Assembly (NCBI GenBank): GCA_964506645.1
Contig: CAZDML010000014.1
Coordinates: forward strand, 1-26,380
Length of the DNA stretch: 26,380 bases
Reading direction: 5' to 3'
Origin: CAZDML01 sp964506645
GTDB taxonomy: Bacteria; Elusimicrobiota; Elusimicrobia; 2-01-FULL-59-12
Numbering within the stretch: the stretch's first letter is position 1; each line of letters opens with the position of its first letter. Positions 1-6,877 of this stretch are shown piece after piece. Below the pieces are notes generated by a model, which had not been told where the DNA came from, ran no database searches, and saw nothing but the letters and a program-made list of their open reading frames with translations. The position numbers and the translations under genes are program-made.

Positions 1-1
1 C

Positions 2-328
2 TTCGCGGTGCTCCTACTCATTCTATTTGGCTTGTACTTTCCCTTCCAACTTCTGATGGAACAAATCCATTTGCTTCGTACCGGCTCGGATCCGGATTAC
101 ATTAGCTTGGTCGAACAACGCTTTAAACCGCTGGAAGTCGATCTTCCTGCGCGAGGGATCATGGGTTTTGTCTCTGTATATCCGCAGGAAAGTTTTGAGG
201 CGATCCGAAATTATTTCGTTGCGCAATTTGCGCTAGCGCCACGCATTCTTGTGGAAAATGCCTCGCTGCCCGTGGTGATTCATGATGAGGCTGATCGTTT
301 GCGCGTCAGTCGGGAGAATACGCGGTGA
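2..328 (+). CDS. Membrane-anchored protein of unknown function, 5' end cut off
   Basis: The reading frame is open to the left edge, so the gene probably begins outside the window; a GTG at 8 is the first possible start inside it. The visible part is one hydrophobic segment (about the first 18 residues) followed by a soluble region of about 85 residues, presumably extracytoplasmic. The region has a patch reading YFVAQFALAPRILV and then short beta-like stretches ending PVVIHDE. I do not recognise a named family. Its stop overlaps the start of the next gene by 4 nt (GTGA, 325-328), so the two are translationally coupled and probably act together, perhaps as a periplasmic partner of the membrane glycosyltransferase. 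That role is inferred only from position. Confidence 0.6.
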   Translation, partial: FAVLLLILFGLYFPFQLLMEQIHLLRTGSDPDYISLVEQRFKPLEVDLPARGIMGFVSVYPQESFEAIRNYFVAQFALAPRILVENASLPVVIHDEADRLRVSRENTR

Positions 329-1641
329 GCTGCTCGCGTCTCTTTCGTGCGATTGCACTCGCAATCGCTTCAATCGCTCTGTTTTCTCTGGGATATGCGC
401 TCTGGCGTTTTATGGGAGGGGAACGGCGGCTCACTTTGCTGGTTTTTGAAAGTCTGTTGATTTGTAGTGCCGTTGGCTTTTACCGCATGCAATTACGCGA
501 TTCGGGGTGGATCGCGGGAGGGTGTGCTCCGGGGGCATCCAATGTCCCCTTAATTAATGTGCTGTTTTTTCTGTCGTTTGGCATGGGTGTGGCGAGTGCC
601 GTCATTATGAGTTGGCGGTGGCCGTATAGCGGATGGGACGGGTGGGCGATCTGGACCCTGCGGGCGCGGTTTTTATTTCTGGGCGGTGCTCAGTGGCGTG
701 AGACATTTACCAATTTAAACGCGTGGTGTCATCCCGACTATCCCTTGATGGTGTCAGGATTGATTGCAGGAGTCTGGACGCTCTTGCAGCGTCCGTGGCA
801 AGCCGTTCCTATCCTGGTCGCATTCCTTTCCATAACGAGCGTGGTGTTGGCACTGGCGGCGGCCGTCGGTGAACGCCGAGGCCGGCTGCAGGGCGCTTTG
901 GCGGGTCTTGTATTATCCGGAAGCGCTTTTTTCTGGCAGACAGGACAGGGGATGAGTGCGGATGTCCCGCTCGGGCTGTTTATTCTGCTCAGCGTGGTGT
1001 GTGCGGAATCGGCTTTTGCAACTCCTGCGTTTTCTCTGTGGCCACTTCTGGCAGGGTTTTTTGCCGGATGCGCGGCCTGGACGAAAAACGAAGGGGCTGT
1101 GTTCTTGTTAGGACTTACGCTCATGATGCTGCGTGAGGTGTGGCGGGATCGCGTTTGGCGGCGAGGCAGTCTCTATTTCATCGGCGCGATGCCGTGGGTG
1201 TGGGTGTGGCTGGTTTTTAAATTCACTCTCGCCCCGCGGACCGATTTACTGCCTGTGGGACAGGAAGCTCGAGCGATTGTATTTCTTCAGGATCTTGGCC
1301 GGCTTGGATATATTGTGAAAGCCTGGGGGCTTTACATCGAACGATTCAGTGATCACGCGGTCTTATTTCTTGTTGTCTACGCCGGGTTGGTGGGGGGATT
1401 TCTCCGGGGCGGGCAGCGAAAGAGGCTGGATGTGGCGCTGATCGGGGCGATGGGGATCGGATACACTCTGGCTTATTGGATTACGCCGCGAGATTTGGCC
1501 TGGCATATGTCAACGTCCGCCAATCGGTTACTGCTTCAGATTTGGCCTTTGAGCCTGTATGCCTTCTTTACGCGGGTGAAATCGCCTGAGATTTTCTCTC
1601 GGTCTTCTGTTCCCGGTAGTACGCTTCCAGCCGCGGGATAA
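325..1641 (+). CDS. GT-C-fold polytopic membrane glycosyltransferase (PMT/ArnT-like)
   Basis: A 438-residue protein with roughly ten hydrophobic segments, starting at GTG 325 with GGGAG about 8 nt upstream. GT-C enzymes of the PMT_2/ArnT type transfer sugars from polyprenyl-phosphate donors on the outer face of the inner membrane. Landmarks are an acidic first loop (PYSGWDGWAIW, near residues 100-110), HPDYPL near 137, GQGMSADVPLG near 208-218 and AWTKNEG near 250-256; the last two resemble the conserved ADVPL and K-x-E-G loops of this class. Donor and acceptor cannot be read from sequence. The polyprenyl-phosphate-sugar donor could come from the DPM1-like GT2 domain encoded at 4408-5832. The last 74 nt overlap, tail to tail, the minus-strand gene at 1568-2764. 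Confidence 0.72.
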   Translation: MSCSRLFRAIALAIASIALFSLGYALWRFMGGERRLTLLVFESLLICSAVGFYRMQLRDSGWIAGGCAPGASNVPLINVLFFLSFGMGVASAVIMSWRWPYSGWDGWAIWTLRARFLFLGGAQWRETFTNLNAWCHPDYPLMVSGLIAGVWTLLQRPWQAVPILVAFLSITSVVLALAAAVGERRGRLQGALAGLVLSGSAFFWQTGQGMSADVPLGLFILLSVVCAESAFATPAFSLWPLLAGFFAGCAAWTKNEGAVFLLGLTLMMLREVWRDRVWRRGSLYFIGAMPWVWVWLVFKFTLAPRTDLLPVGQEARAIVFLQDLGRLGYIVKAWGLYIERFSDHAVLFLVVYAGLVGGFLRGGQRKRLDVALIGAMGIGYTLAYWITPRDLAWHMSTSANRLLLQIWPLSLYAFFTRVKSPEIFSRSSVPGSTLPAAG

Positions 1642-2764
1642 AGTGGGGGTAGTCTAAATGAGCAACGGCGCGTGGCGCCGCATCGCTCATCCGATGGCGT
1701 AATGTATGCTGACTGGCCAGAGCTTCGAGCCGTTCCTTCAAGCCTTTGACATCCCTCGCATGGACCACATACCCTTCTTTTCCATCCCGGATCAATTCTG
1801 ACGCACCGGACTCCCGCGTCGCAATTACAGGCCGGCCGGAAGCCAGTGCCTGTGGAATCGTCAGGGCGTAGCCATCTTCAATCGCAGGATGTACGACCAC
1901 ACTGGCCTGACCAAAACTTTCTTCGACCGGACGTGCCATCACATCCATAAAACGTTGGTGAATGCGCGGATTGTGCGCGGTGAAACGGCCCAGCATCTGT
2001 TTGGACCACCGGTCACCTGTTCCGCCGATAATGACGAGTTCTGAATTGGGGATGCGCGCCTGATCGAACGCCTGAAGCAAATAGTAAATGCCTTTGCGTG
2101 GATCCACACTCGAAGAGGTGACCACGCGGAAGATATGGTCTTTCTTCTCGGTTGGATGAAAGTGCTGCAGGTTGACGCTGGGGTGAATCACGTGGATTTT
2201 AGCGGCGGCGACGCCTTCCTGTACAAATGTCTGCTTGGCTTTGTCCGAGAGCACGCGAATGGCGTCAGCGGTATCAATTTCTGCCAGGGCGCGTGCCATC
2301 ATGCGAGGATGGATAAACGTGGGGGTCGATAGTCCAAGACGCGCGTGTTCTTCTTTAAGTACGCGGTTGAGATGGCGGATGTGGGTATTGAGCACATACA
2401 ACAGTCGCCGCGTGGAACGCCCGCTCAGGGCTTGGAATGTCTGTAGGCACTGTCCCATCACCCCTTCAAAGAGATCGGTCGCTTCGATCGTCCGGCTGAG
2501 CTGTGCATCAAAATCCAGGTCGGAAAGAAGCGTCAGCCAGTCTTGCCGGGCACGAAGGAGCGGCGTGTGTGCAATGGTTTTAAAAAGAAAGGCGTTTGGA
2601 AACGTTTTAAATGGAAGCTCGATTCGGCTGGGCATTCGAGATTTTCCAGGACGGCAGTAGACACGGCTTTCAGGAAATGCTCCATAGGCCATTTCCATCT
2701 GACGCAGAATTTCACCTTGACCGCCTTCTCCCCAAGAGGCGTTGTGGCTGTAGGTATAGATCAT
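1568..2764 (-). CDS. GT4-like (GT-B) glycosyltransferase
   Basis: A 398-residue GT-B enzyme of the Glycos_transf_1 type and last gene of the minus-strand operon. The N-terminal half has a glycine loop (GEGGQGE, about 12-18). The C-terminal nucleotide-sugar domain starts near 212, with DPRKGIYYLLQAF at 221-233 and the donor-site segment EDGYALTIPQALASGRPVIA at 296-315. In most GT4 enzymes this segment is E-x7-E; here the aligned residues are Asp297 and Gln305, as in some GT4 subgroups, so the donor contact may differ. The start ATG lies in an ATGA overlap with the upstream stop, with AAGGAA just ahead of it. The C-terminal 25 residues are hydrophilic, and their DNA overlaps the convergent gene at 325-1641. 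Substrate unknown. Confidence 0.82.
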   Translation of the reverse strand: MIYTYSHNASWGEGGQGEILRQMEMAYGAFPESRVYCRPGKSRMPSRIELPFKTFPNAFLFKTIAHTPLLRARQDWLTLLSDLDFDAQLSRTIEATDLFEGVMGQCLQTFQALSGRSTRRLLYVLNTHIRHLNRVLKEEHARLGLSTPTFIHPRMMARALAEIDTADAIRVLSDKAKQTFVQEGVAAAKIHVIHPSVNLQHFHPTEKKDHIFRVVTSSSVDPRKGIYYLLQAFDQARIPNSELVIIGGTGDRWSKQMLGRFTAHNPRIHQRFMDVMARPVEESFGQASVVVHPAIEDGYALTIPQALASGRPVIATRESGASELIRDGKEGYVVHARDVKGLKERLEALASQHTLRHRMSDAAPRAVAHLDYPHFIPRLEAYYREQKTERKSQAISPA

Positions 2765-3720
2765 GCTTTCCTTAAAATAAACGAGGCTTGATCCCCTTGC
2801 TTGCCTTCGTTCAAACGAAGAGCCCTCTTTTTAAAGCGGTGCAACTCTGCCGGTGTGAATGCCGGGAGGGTCGGGTTTTTTAAATGTGAACGGGGATCTT
2901 CCAAGGGAATCCCCCGGCGGTACTGCTCGCTTCCCCAAAATTGAAATTCGGAAGAGTCATACACCGTCGATTCGACCCGCAATCCGGCGTCTGTGGCGAG
3001 TTGTGCGATAGCCTTGGTTGACAATAGAAAGAGATGACGTGGGGCATCGAGTTGCACCCAATCCGTGCCGTAGTGTGTCCACGCCCAGGAGGATGCCAGT
3101 GGAATACGCACCACGCAGGCGCCGCCTCTCGACAGGCGTTCGGCCGCGGCAATCAATGTCTCTCGCGGATTCGGCACATGCTCGAACACATGATTGAAAA
3201 TAATAATGTCCCATTTCGGCGAGATCGGAATATCTTCCAGCCGACAGGATTTAAACGGCAGATGGGCGGGCAATACAGATTTTTCCATGAAGGGGTCAAT
3301 GCCTAAGAGTCGGGGGAAACCCGCTTCCCACAGCGAGTGAAGGAGAATGCCTCCGCCGCATCCAACATCCAGAACAGAGCTCTGTTTTTGAATACCGGCA
3401 CATCCCAGAGCTGTGAGCGCAGCATCCGGTGTATAGCGAATCGAAAATATCCTGCCGATAAAAGAATGATGGAAGAGTGCTTCTTCCTGGCAGGAACGTG
3501 CAATCCAGCGCCGAACGGCTGAGAGTGAACCGTTAGCCGTCTGAAAATTGGGATAGCTTTTGGGATAGTATTTTCCGAGATCCGACGGCGGGGATTGGAG
3601 CTGCAGCGTTCCGCAAGCTGCGCATTCTTCGTAGACGAACGACTCGCGTGTGCCGATCATCATTTCGTGCGCCGTATGTGTTTTATTTCCTTCGTTGTTA
3701 CGGCAGATACGGCAGCTCAT
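2761..3720 (-). CDS. Class I SAM methyltransferase with N-terminal Cys4 knuckle
   Basis: A 319-residue protein. The N-terminus has two CxxC pairs (Cys3/Cys6 and Cys33/Cys36), a likely zinc-binding knuckle, followed by a linker. The Rossmann methyltransferase core (Methyltransf_23-like) shows motif I VLDVGCGGG at 116-124, an acidic end of strand 2 (GIDPF, 140-144), and NHVFEHVPNP at 176-185. Related proteins with this knuckle occur in many glycan clusters, and some sugar C-methyltransferases also carry an N-terminal zinc motif, but the substrate is not evident. It is joined by ATGA overlaps to the genes on both sides (3717-3720 and 2761-2764), so it is certainly part of the same operon. No Shine-Dalgarno site is visible before its start, which suggests translation by coupling. 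Confidence 0.83.
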   Translation of the reverse strand: MSCRICRNNEGNKTHTAHEMMIGTRESFVYEECAACGTLQLQSPPSDLGKYYPKSYPNFQTANGSLSAVRRWIARSCQEEALFHHSFIGRIFSIRYTPDAALTALGCAGIQKQSSVLDVGCGGGILLHSLWEAGFPRLLGIDPFMEKSVLPAHLPFKSCRLEDIPISPKWDIIIFNHVFEHVPNPRETLIAAAERLSRGGACVVRIPLASSWAWTHYGTDWVQLDAPRHLFLLSTKAIAQLATDAGLRVESTVYDSSEFQFWGSEQYRRGIPLEDPRSHLKNPTLPAFTPAELHRFKKRALRLNEGKQGDQASFILRKA

Positions 3721-4403
3721 TGTTTTTGGGCGAGGACAACCAGATCCCAGGGCTTACCGAGGGGAAGCCGGCGGTCGAGCCATGCGGAGGCCACGAGGAA
3801 GATGCGCGGCACGAAGCTGCGACGCGTTCTCCCCAGAGTATGAAACTGCCATTGCCACAGAGACATTGTCCAGCGCAGGAGGAGATGGAAACCGACGGCA
3901 TGAGAACGTACCGCAAAGCCGCCTGCAGTGAGTAGGGTTGTCATCTCGCCGAGAGTATAGCCTTCGCGCACGTGCGCGGGGTCCGTTGGTGCCGGTGGGG
4001 TCGGTGTGCTCAGCAGAAGATACCCGCCAGGCGTTAGCACCCGAGACAATTCTTGAATGGCCTTGCGATCGTCTGAAACATGCTCCAGAACTTCTGAGCA
4101 AAGACAGCAATCAAAATGCTCGTTTGGAAATGGCAACGCCGTCACGGATCCCGCCGCGGCTTGATGGCGGGGAGCTAGCGATGCACAGAAGGAAGGTTTT
4201 TGAAGATCCATATGGGTAATTTCCGTAACCGCGGGAAACGTGCCGAGAAATTCGGCATACAGCCCTTCGCCACAACCGGCATTTAAGCAACGGCCTTTCC
4301 AGGGCGTTCCATGGAGAGCTTTTTCAAAAAGAGGTTGTTGTACGCGCCGCCGAGCTTCGTCGATGTATCCGGGCAACAGCCAGGAAAGGAGTCCTGTGTT
4401 CAT
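3717..4403 (-). CDS. Class I SAM methyltransferase (Methyltransf_11-like)
   Basis: A compact 228-residue SAM-dependent methyltransferase. Motif I is LNAGCGEGLY at 40-49, the strand-2 acidic residue is in THMDLQ near 63-68, ALPFPNEHFD at 89-98 is the usual post-II segment, and SEVLEHVSD at 103-111 and LTPGGYLLLSTP at 123-134 complete the Methyltransf_11 pattern. It has no extra domain. The start ATG (4401-4403) lies 4 nt after the stop of the upstream gene, with GAGGG close ahead of it. It follows a gene that already carries a methyltransferase domain, so the operon encodes three in a row. The acceptor is probably a glycan, a lipid-linked sugar or a small metabolite; I cannot choose among them. 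Confidence 0.85.
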   Translation of the reverse strand: MNTGLLSWLLPGYIDEARRRVQQPLFEKALHGTPWKGRCLNAGCGEGLYAEFLGTFPAVTEITHMDLQKPSFCASLAPRHQAAAGSVTALPFPNEHFDCCLCSEVLEHVSDDRKAIQELSRVLTPGGYLLLSTPTPPAPTDPAHVREGYTLGEMTTLLTAGGFAVRSHAVGFHLLLRWTMSLWQWQFHTLGRTRRSFVPRIFLVASAWLDRRLPLGKPWDLVVLAQKQ

Positions 4404-4407
4404 GCCC

Positions 4408-5832
4408 TCACGGTTTTTCTACAACGGCAAGTACGGAAATACCAAAGGGAAACGGACACCATTGATCAATGTACTGCAGGAAGGGAACAAACAGATCAAA
4501 CAAGCGCAGCTGATGGGAAGGAATGCGGTTGCGCCGAAGGATGCGGCCATTGACGTACCAACCAATGGCGCCCAGCCAGTTACGGTACGAGCATTGCAGA
4601 ACGCGGAAACCGGCTTGTTCCAATAATGCTCGCACCTGGGCGGCGGCGTAGCGCCGGTGATGGCCGACCAGTTTATCAACCGGAGAATAGAGCGCCTGAT
4701 GGGCGGGGACCAGCATAATAAAACGTCCTTTGGGGGTCAGTAGCTTGAAGATGTTTTGTACCGCGAGTGCATCATTTTCGATATGTTCAATGACGTTCAG
4801 TGCGACGACCGTGTCAGGCTTTTCCTTGGCTATGTTTGTCACATCCTGCGCATCGGTGAGATCGAGCTTGGCAATTTTCACGTTTGTGTAGTCGCCAAAC
4901 TGCTGTTGAATGGCTGTCAGGTAGGACGCGTCATAGTCGGTCGCCACCACCAGGTCGCGCGAGACAAGAAATTTGGTGATGTTGCCGATGCCGGATCCAA
5001 TTTCGACCACGCGATTGCCGACATACGGCTGGCACTGCAAAAACAGCCACTCGTTGTAGCGCCCGGCCCCTTCCATAATCTTCAAGTTTTTCTGCAGGTC
5101 AGAACGTTGTCCGTAGAGATCATCGATGAGCCAGTATTTTAATATGGTCCAGATCCAGCCGAGGGCATGGTAACCGTGGATCTTTTTGCCTTCCGAATAC
5201 GACCGGCCCCGATAGGAGATGGGGACTTCAAAGACGCGGCAGCGCAGTTTGGCGATCTTCGCGGTAATTTCGGGTTCGAAATTAAATCCATCCGCTCGCA
5301 GCGTCAGCGATTGAAGGATTTCCGTTCGGAAGACTTTGTATCCCGTTCCGATATCGGTCAAAAAGAGGTCGGTGCAGAAGTTGGAGAGCGTGGTCAGGGC
5401 CTTGTTGGCCACCGCATGACGGTAAAAATCCACACGTCGAGTCCCACCGGAAAAGCGGGACCCGTAGACGACATCGGCATCCCCGTCCAGGAGCGGTTTT
5501 AGCAGAGCGGGATATTCCTGAGGGTTGTATTCCAGATCTGCGTCCTGAATCAGAGTAAATTGGCCGCGCGCTTCCTGGCTGGCGCGTCGGATGGCGTAGC
5601 CTTTGCCACGGTTTGTGGGTTCTGTGAGGAGCCGGACGCGAAGGGCCGAATCCTCTTTGGGCAAGGTCGTAAGCCAATGCTTTAGAATGTCAGCACTTCC
5701 ATCTGTAGAACCATCATCAACAATCAGAATTTCTTTTTCTATGGGGGAGGCAAGAACGCGGCGCAACAATTCGCGCAGGGTTCGCGCTTCGTTGTAGACA
5801 GGAATGATGATGCTTAGGAGGGGGGCAGCCAT
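4408..5832 (-). CDS. Bifunctional GT2 (DPM1-like) glycosyltransferase / SAM methyltransferase
   Basis: A 474-residue two-domain protein and first gene of the minus-strand operon. Residues 1-240 form a GT2 domain like polyprenyl-phosphate mannosyl/glucosyl transferases: SIIIPVYNEARTL at 7-19, IVDDGSTDGS at 37-46, the metal-binding QDADLEY at 96-102, and YGSRFSGG near 123-130. Residues about 245-474 form a class I methyltransferase: VEIGSGIGN at 276-284, ATDYD at 297-301, LNVIEHIEND at 345-354. The same domain pairing is known in other bacteria as a bifunctional family. The GT2 half probably makes a polyprenyl-phosphate sugar at the cytoplasmic membrane, which the GT-C enzyme at 325-1641 could use. 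The ATG has no Shine-Dalgarno site and sits about 7 nt after the predicted transcription start. Confidence 0.87.
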   Translation of the reverse strand: MAAPLLSIIIPVYNEARTLRELLRRVLASPIEKEILIVDDGSTDGSADILKHWLTTLPKEDSALRVRLLTEPTNRGKGYAIRRASQEARGQFTLIQDADLEYNPQEYPALLKPLLDGDADVVYGSRFSGGTRRVDFYRHAVANKALTTLSNFCTDLFLTDIGTGYKVFRTEILQSLTLRADGFNFEPEITAKIAKLRCRVFEVPISYRGRSYSEGKKIHGYHALGWIWTILKYWLIDDLYGQRSDLQKNLKIMEGAGRYNEWLFLQCQPYVGNRVVEIGSGIGNITKFLVSRDLVVATDYDASYLTAIQQQFGDYTNVKIAKLDLTDAQDVTNIAKEKPDTVVALNVIEHIENDALAVQNIFKLLTPKGRFIMLVPAHQALYSPVDKLVGHHRRYAAAQVRALLEQAGFRVLQCSYRNWLGAIGWYVNGRILRRNRIPSHQLRLFDLFVPFLQYIDQWCPFPFGISVLAVVEKP

Positions 5833-5845
5833 AGTTTAAGAACCA

Positions 5846-5874
5846 TTTATGCGTTAATTTGCCAGAGATGTCAA
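5846..5874 (-). promoter_or_regulatory. Predicted sigma70-type promoter of the minus-strand GT2/methyltransferase operon
   Basis: Read on the minus strand, a perfect -35 hexamer TTGACA (5874-5869) is followed after exactly 17 nt by CATAAA (5851-5846), which matches 4 of 6 bases of TATAAT. Transcription would begin near 5839-5838, only about 7 nt before the ATG at 5832. The match is by eye, and the organism's sigma-factor consensus is assumed to be standard. Confidence 0.5.
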
Positions 5875-5880
5875 TTCGAA

Positions 5881-5904
5881 AAACCCCTTGATTTTAAAGG
5901 GTTT
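5881..5904. repeat. Short inverted repeat between divergent promoters, possible operator
   Basis: AAACCC (5881-5886) and GGGTTT (5899-5904) are perfect inverted arms. After one C/A mismatch, TT and AA extend the pairing around a 6-nt loop. It covers the proposed plus-strand -35 region and lies between the two -35 boxes, where a repressor or activator site would be expected. No T-run follows, so it is not a terminator. A 6-bp arm can occur by chance. Confidence 0.25.
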
Positions 5905-5916
5905 CCGCTTTAAATA
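5888..5916 (+). promoter_or_regulatory. Possible plus-strand promoter for the coiled-coil / HD-GYP-like pair
   Basis: TTGATT (5888-5893) lies 16-17 nt before the AT-rich run TTAAATA (5910-5916), which gives a -10 element with up to 4 of 6 matches. Initiation would fall near 5922, about 5 nt before the ATG at 5927. It is weaker than the opposing promoter and is partly covered by the inverted repeat at 5881-5904. Confidence 0.3.
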
Positions 5917-5926
5917 TACACCACTT

Positions 5927-6877
5927 ATGGATGAAAAAGATCCTCGCCCCATGGATGAACAATGGCAGTCTCAGGAGACGTCTCAGCTGGCGCTTCGCGG
6001 CGCATTAGCCACCATTCATAAACTCCAGGAGATGGCGCAAACCCTACGGGATCAGCTGAGCGCGACACAGGAGCAAAACGCTTCCCTCTTGAGTAAAGTG
6101 CGTGAGCTGCAGTCAGAAAAAGAAGCGTTGTCTCTGAAACTAACAGCATCCACCGATGCCGATGCGTTGACGGCTTTGAAAAAACAATTTGAACGGGAGC
6201 ATCAGCGCAAAATAGAGGAGCTCTGGCAGGACACTATTCGCAAAGAAACGCTTCAGCAAAAAAATCTACGCGAAAAAGAACTTCAGCTGACGAAAGAATT
6301 TTTGGAGAAAGAAGCAGCGATGCGTGATGATTTTCGCCGTCGGGCTGACGAAGCGAAGCAGGCGCTGGAAAAAGAAATGGAGTTGCGCCGTCAAGAAGAC
6401 GCCGAAGCGGAAACCAAACGTCAGGCGCTGGAACGGGAGCTTCGAGCGCAGTGGGAAAATCGTAGTCGTGAGCTGATGGCCTCGGTCAGTCAATGGGATG
6501 CAAATCGCTTGAACGACCGGATCGCTCAGGAAATTGCGCCCATGCAGCAGCAGCTGGCCTATCAGTCGGCAGAGATTTCACGGTTGCGTCATGATCTGAT
6601 GACAAAAGAACGTGCGGTAGACACGCAAGATCATGCCTATCGCAAATTGCGAGCCAAGATGGCGGACCTGCTCTTGCGACACCGACGCATGCGTCAGGAC
6701 GCGGCACGCGTCGAGAGCCTTCATAAAGAAGAAATTCAACGTTTTCAGGAGAATAAAAAAGAACTTCAGTCTCTTCTGGTGCTTTTGAAAGAAGAGGTGG
6801 TCCGCCGCGTACAGCAGCGTCAGGACGCTCTTGAACGGCGCATTCAGCAGATGTTGGCGGAGGATCAGACGATATGA
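5927..6877 (+). CDS. Coiled-coil protein of unknown function
   Basis: About 316 residues, almost entirely charged alpha-helix. Long runs of Glu, Lys, Arg, Gln and Leu with heptad-like spacing run from about residue 15 to 110, then a very acidic/basic stretch to about 190, a short break (SVSQWDANRLND), and a second coil to the end. There is no signal peptide, membrane segment or catalytic motif. A TTG at 5888 would add 13 residues, but it lies in the promoter region, so I take the ATG at 5927; neither has a Shine-Dalgarno site. The stop overlaps the next start by 4 nt (ATGA, 6874-6877), so it is coupled to the HD-GYP-like gene. A scaffold or oligomerisation role is an inference from composition only. 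Confidence 0.75.
   Translation: MDEKDPRPMDEQWQSQETSQLALRGALATIHKLQEMAQTLRDQLSATQEQNASLLSKVRELQSEKEALSLKLTASTDADALTALKKQFEREHQRKIEELWQDTIRKETLQQKNLREKELQLTKEFLEKEAAMRDDFRRRADEAKQALEKEMELRRQEDAEAETKRQALERELRAQWENRSRELMASVSQWDANRLNDRIAQEIAPMQQQLAYQSAEISRLRHDLMTKERAVDTQDHAYRKLRAKMADLLLRHRRMRQDAARVESLHKEEIQRFQENKKELQSLLVLLKEEVVRRVQQRQDALERRIQQMLAEDQTI

Noticed and set aside
738..1124. 128-codon open frame on the minus strand inside the GT-C gene
   Set aside because: Antisense shadow of a clear membrane protein; composition rich in Pro, Ser, Arg and Thr with no recognisable domain.
5881..5904. Inverted repeat as a bidirectional terminator
   Set aside because: Both flanking genes are transcribed away from it and no T-run follows; kept only as a weak operator candidate.
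5888..5926. TTG start extending the coiled-coil protein by 13 residues
   Set aside because: It falls on the proposed -35 and inverted repeat, has no ribosome site, and adds residues unlike the rest; the ATG at 5927 is preferred.
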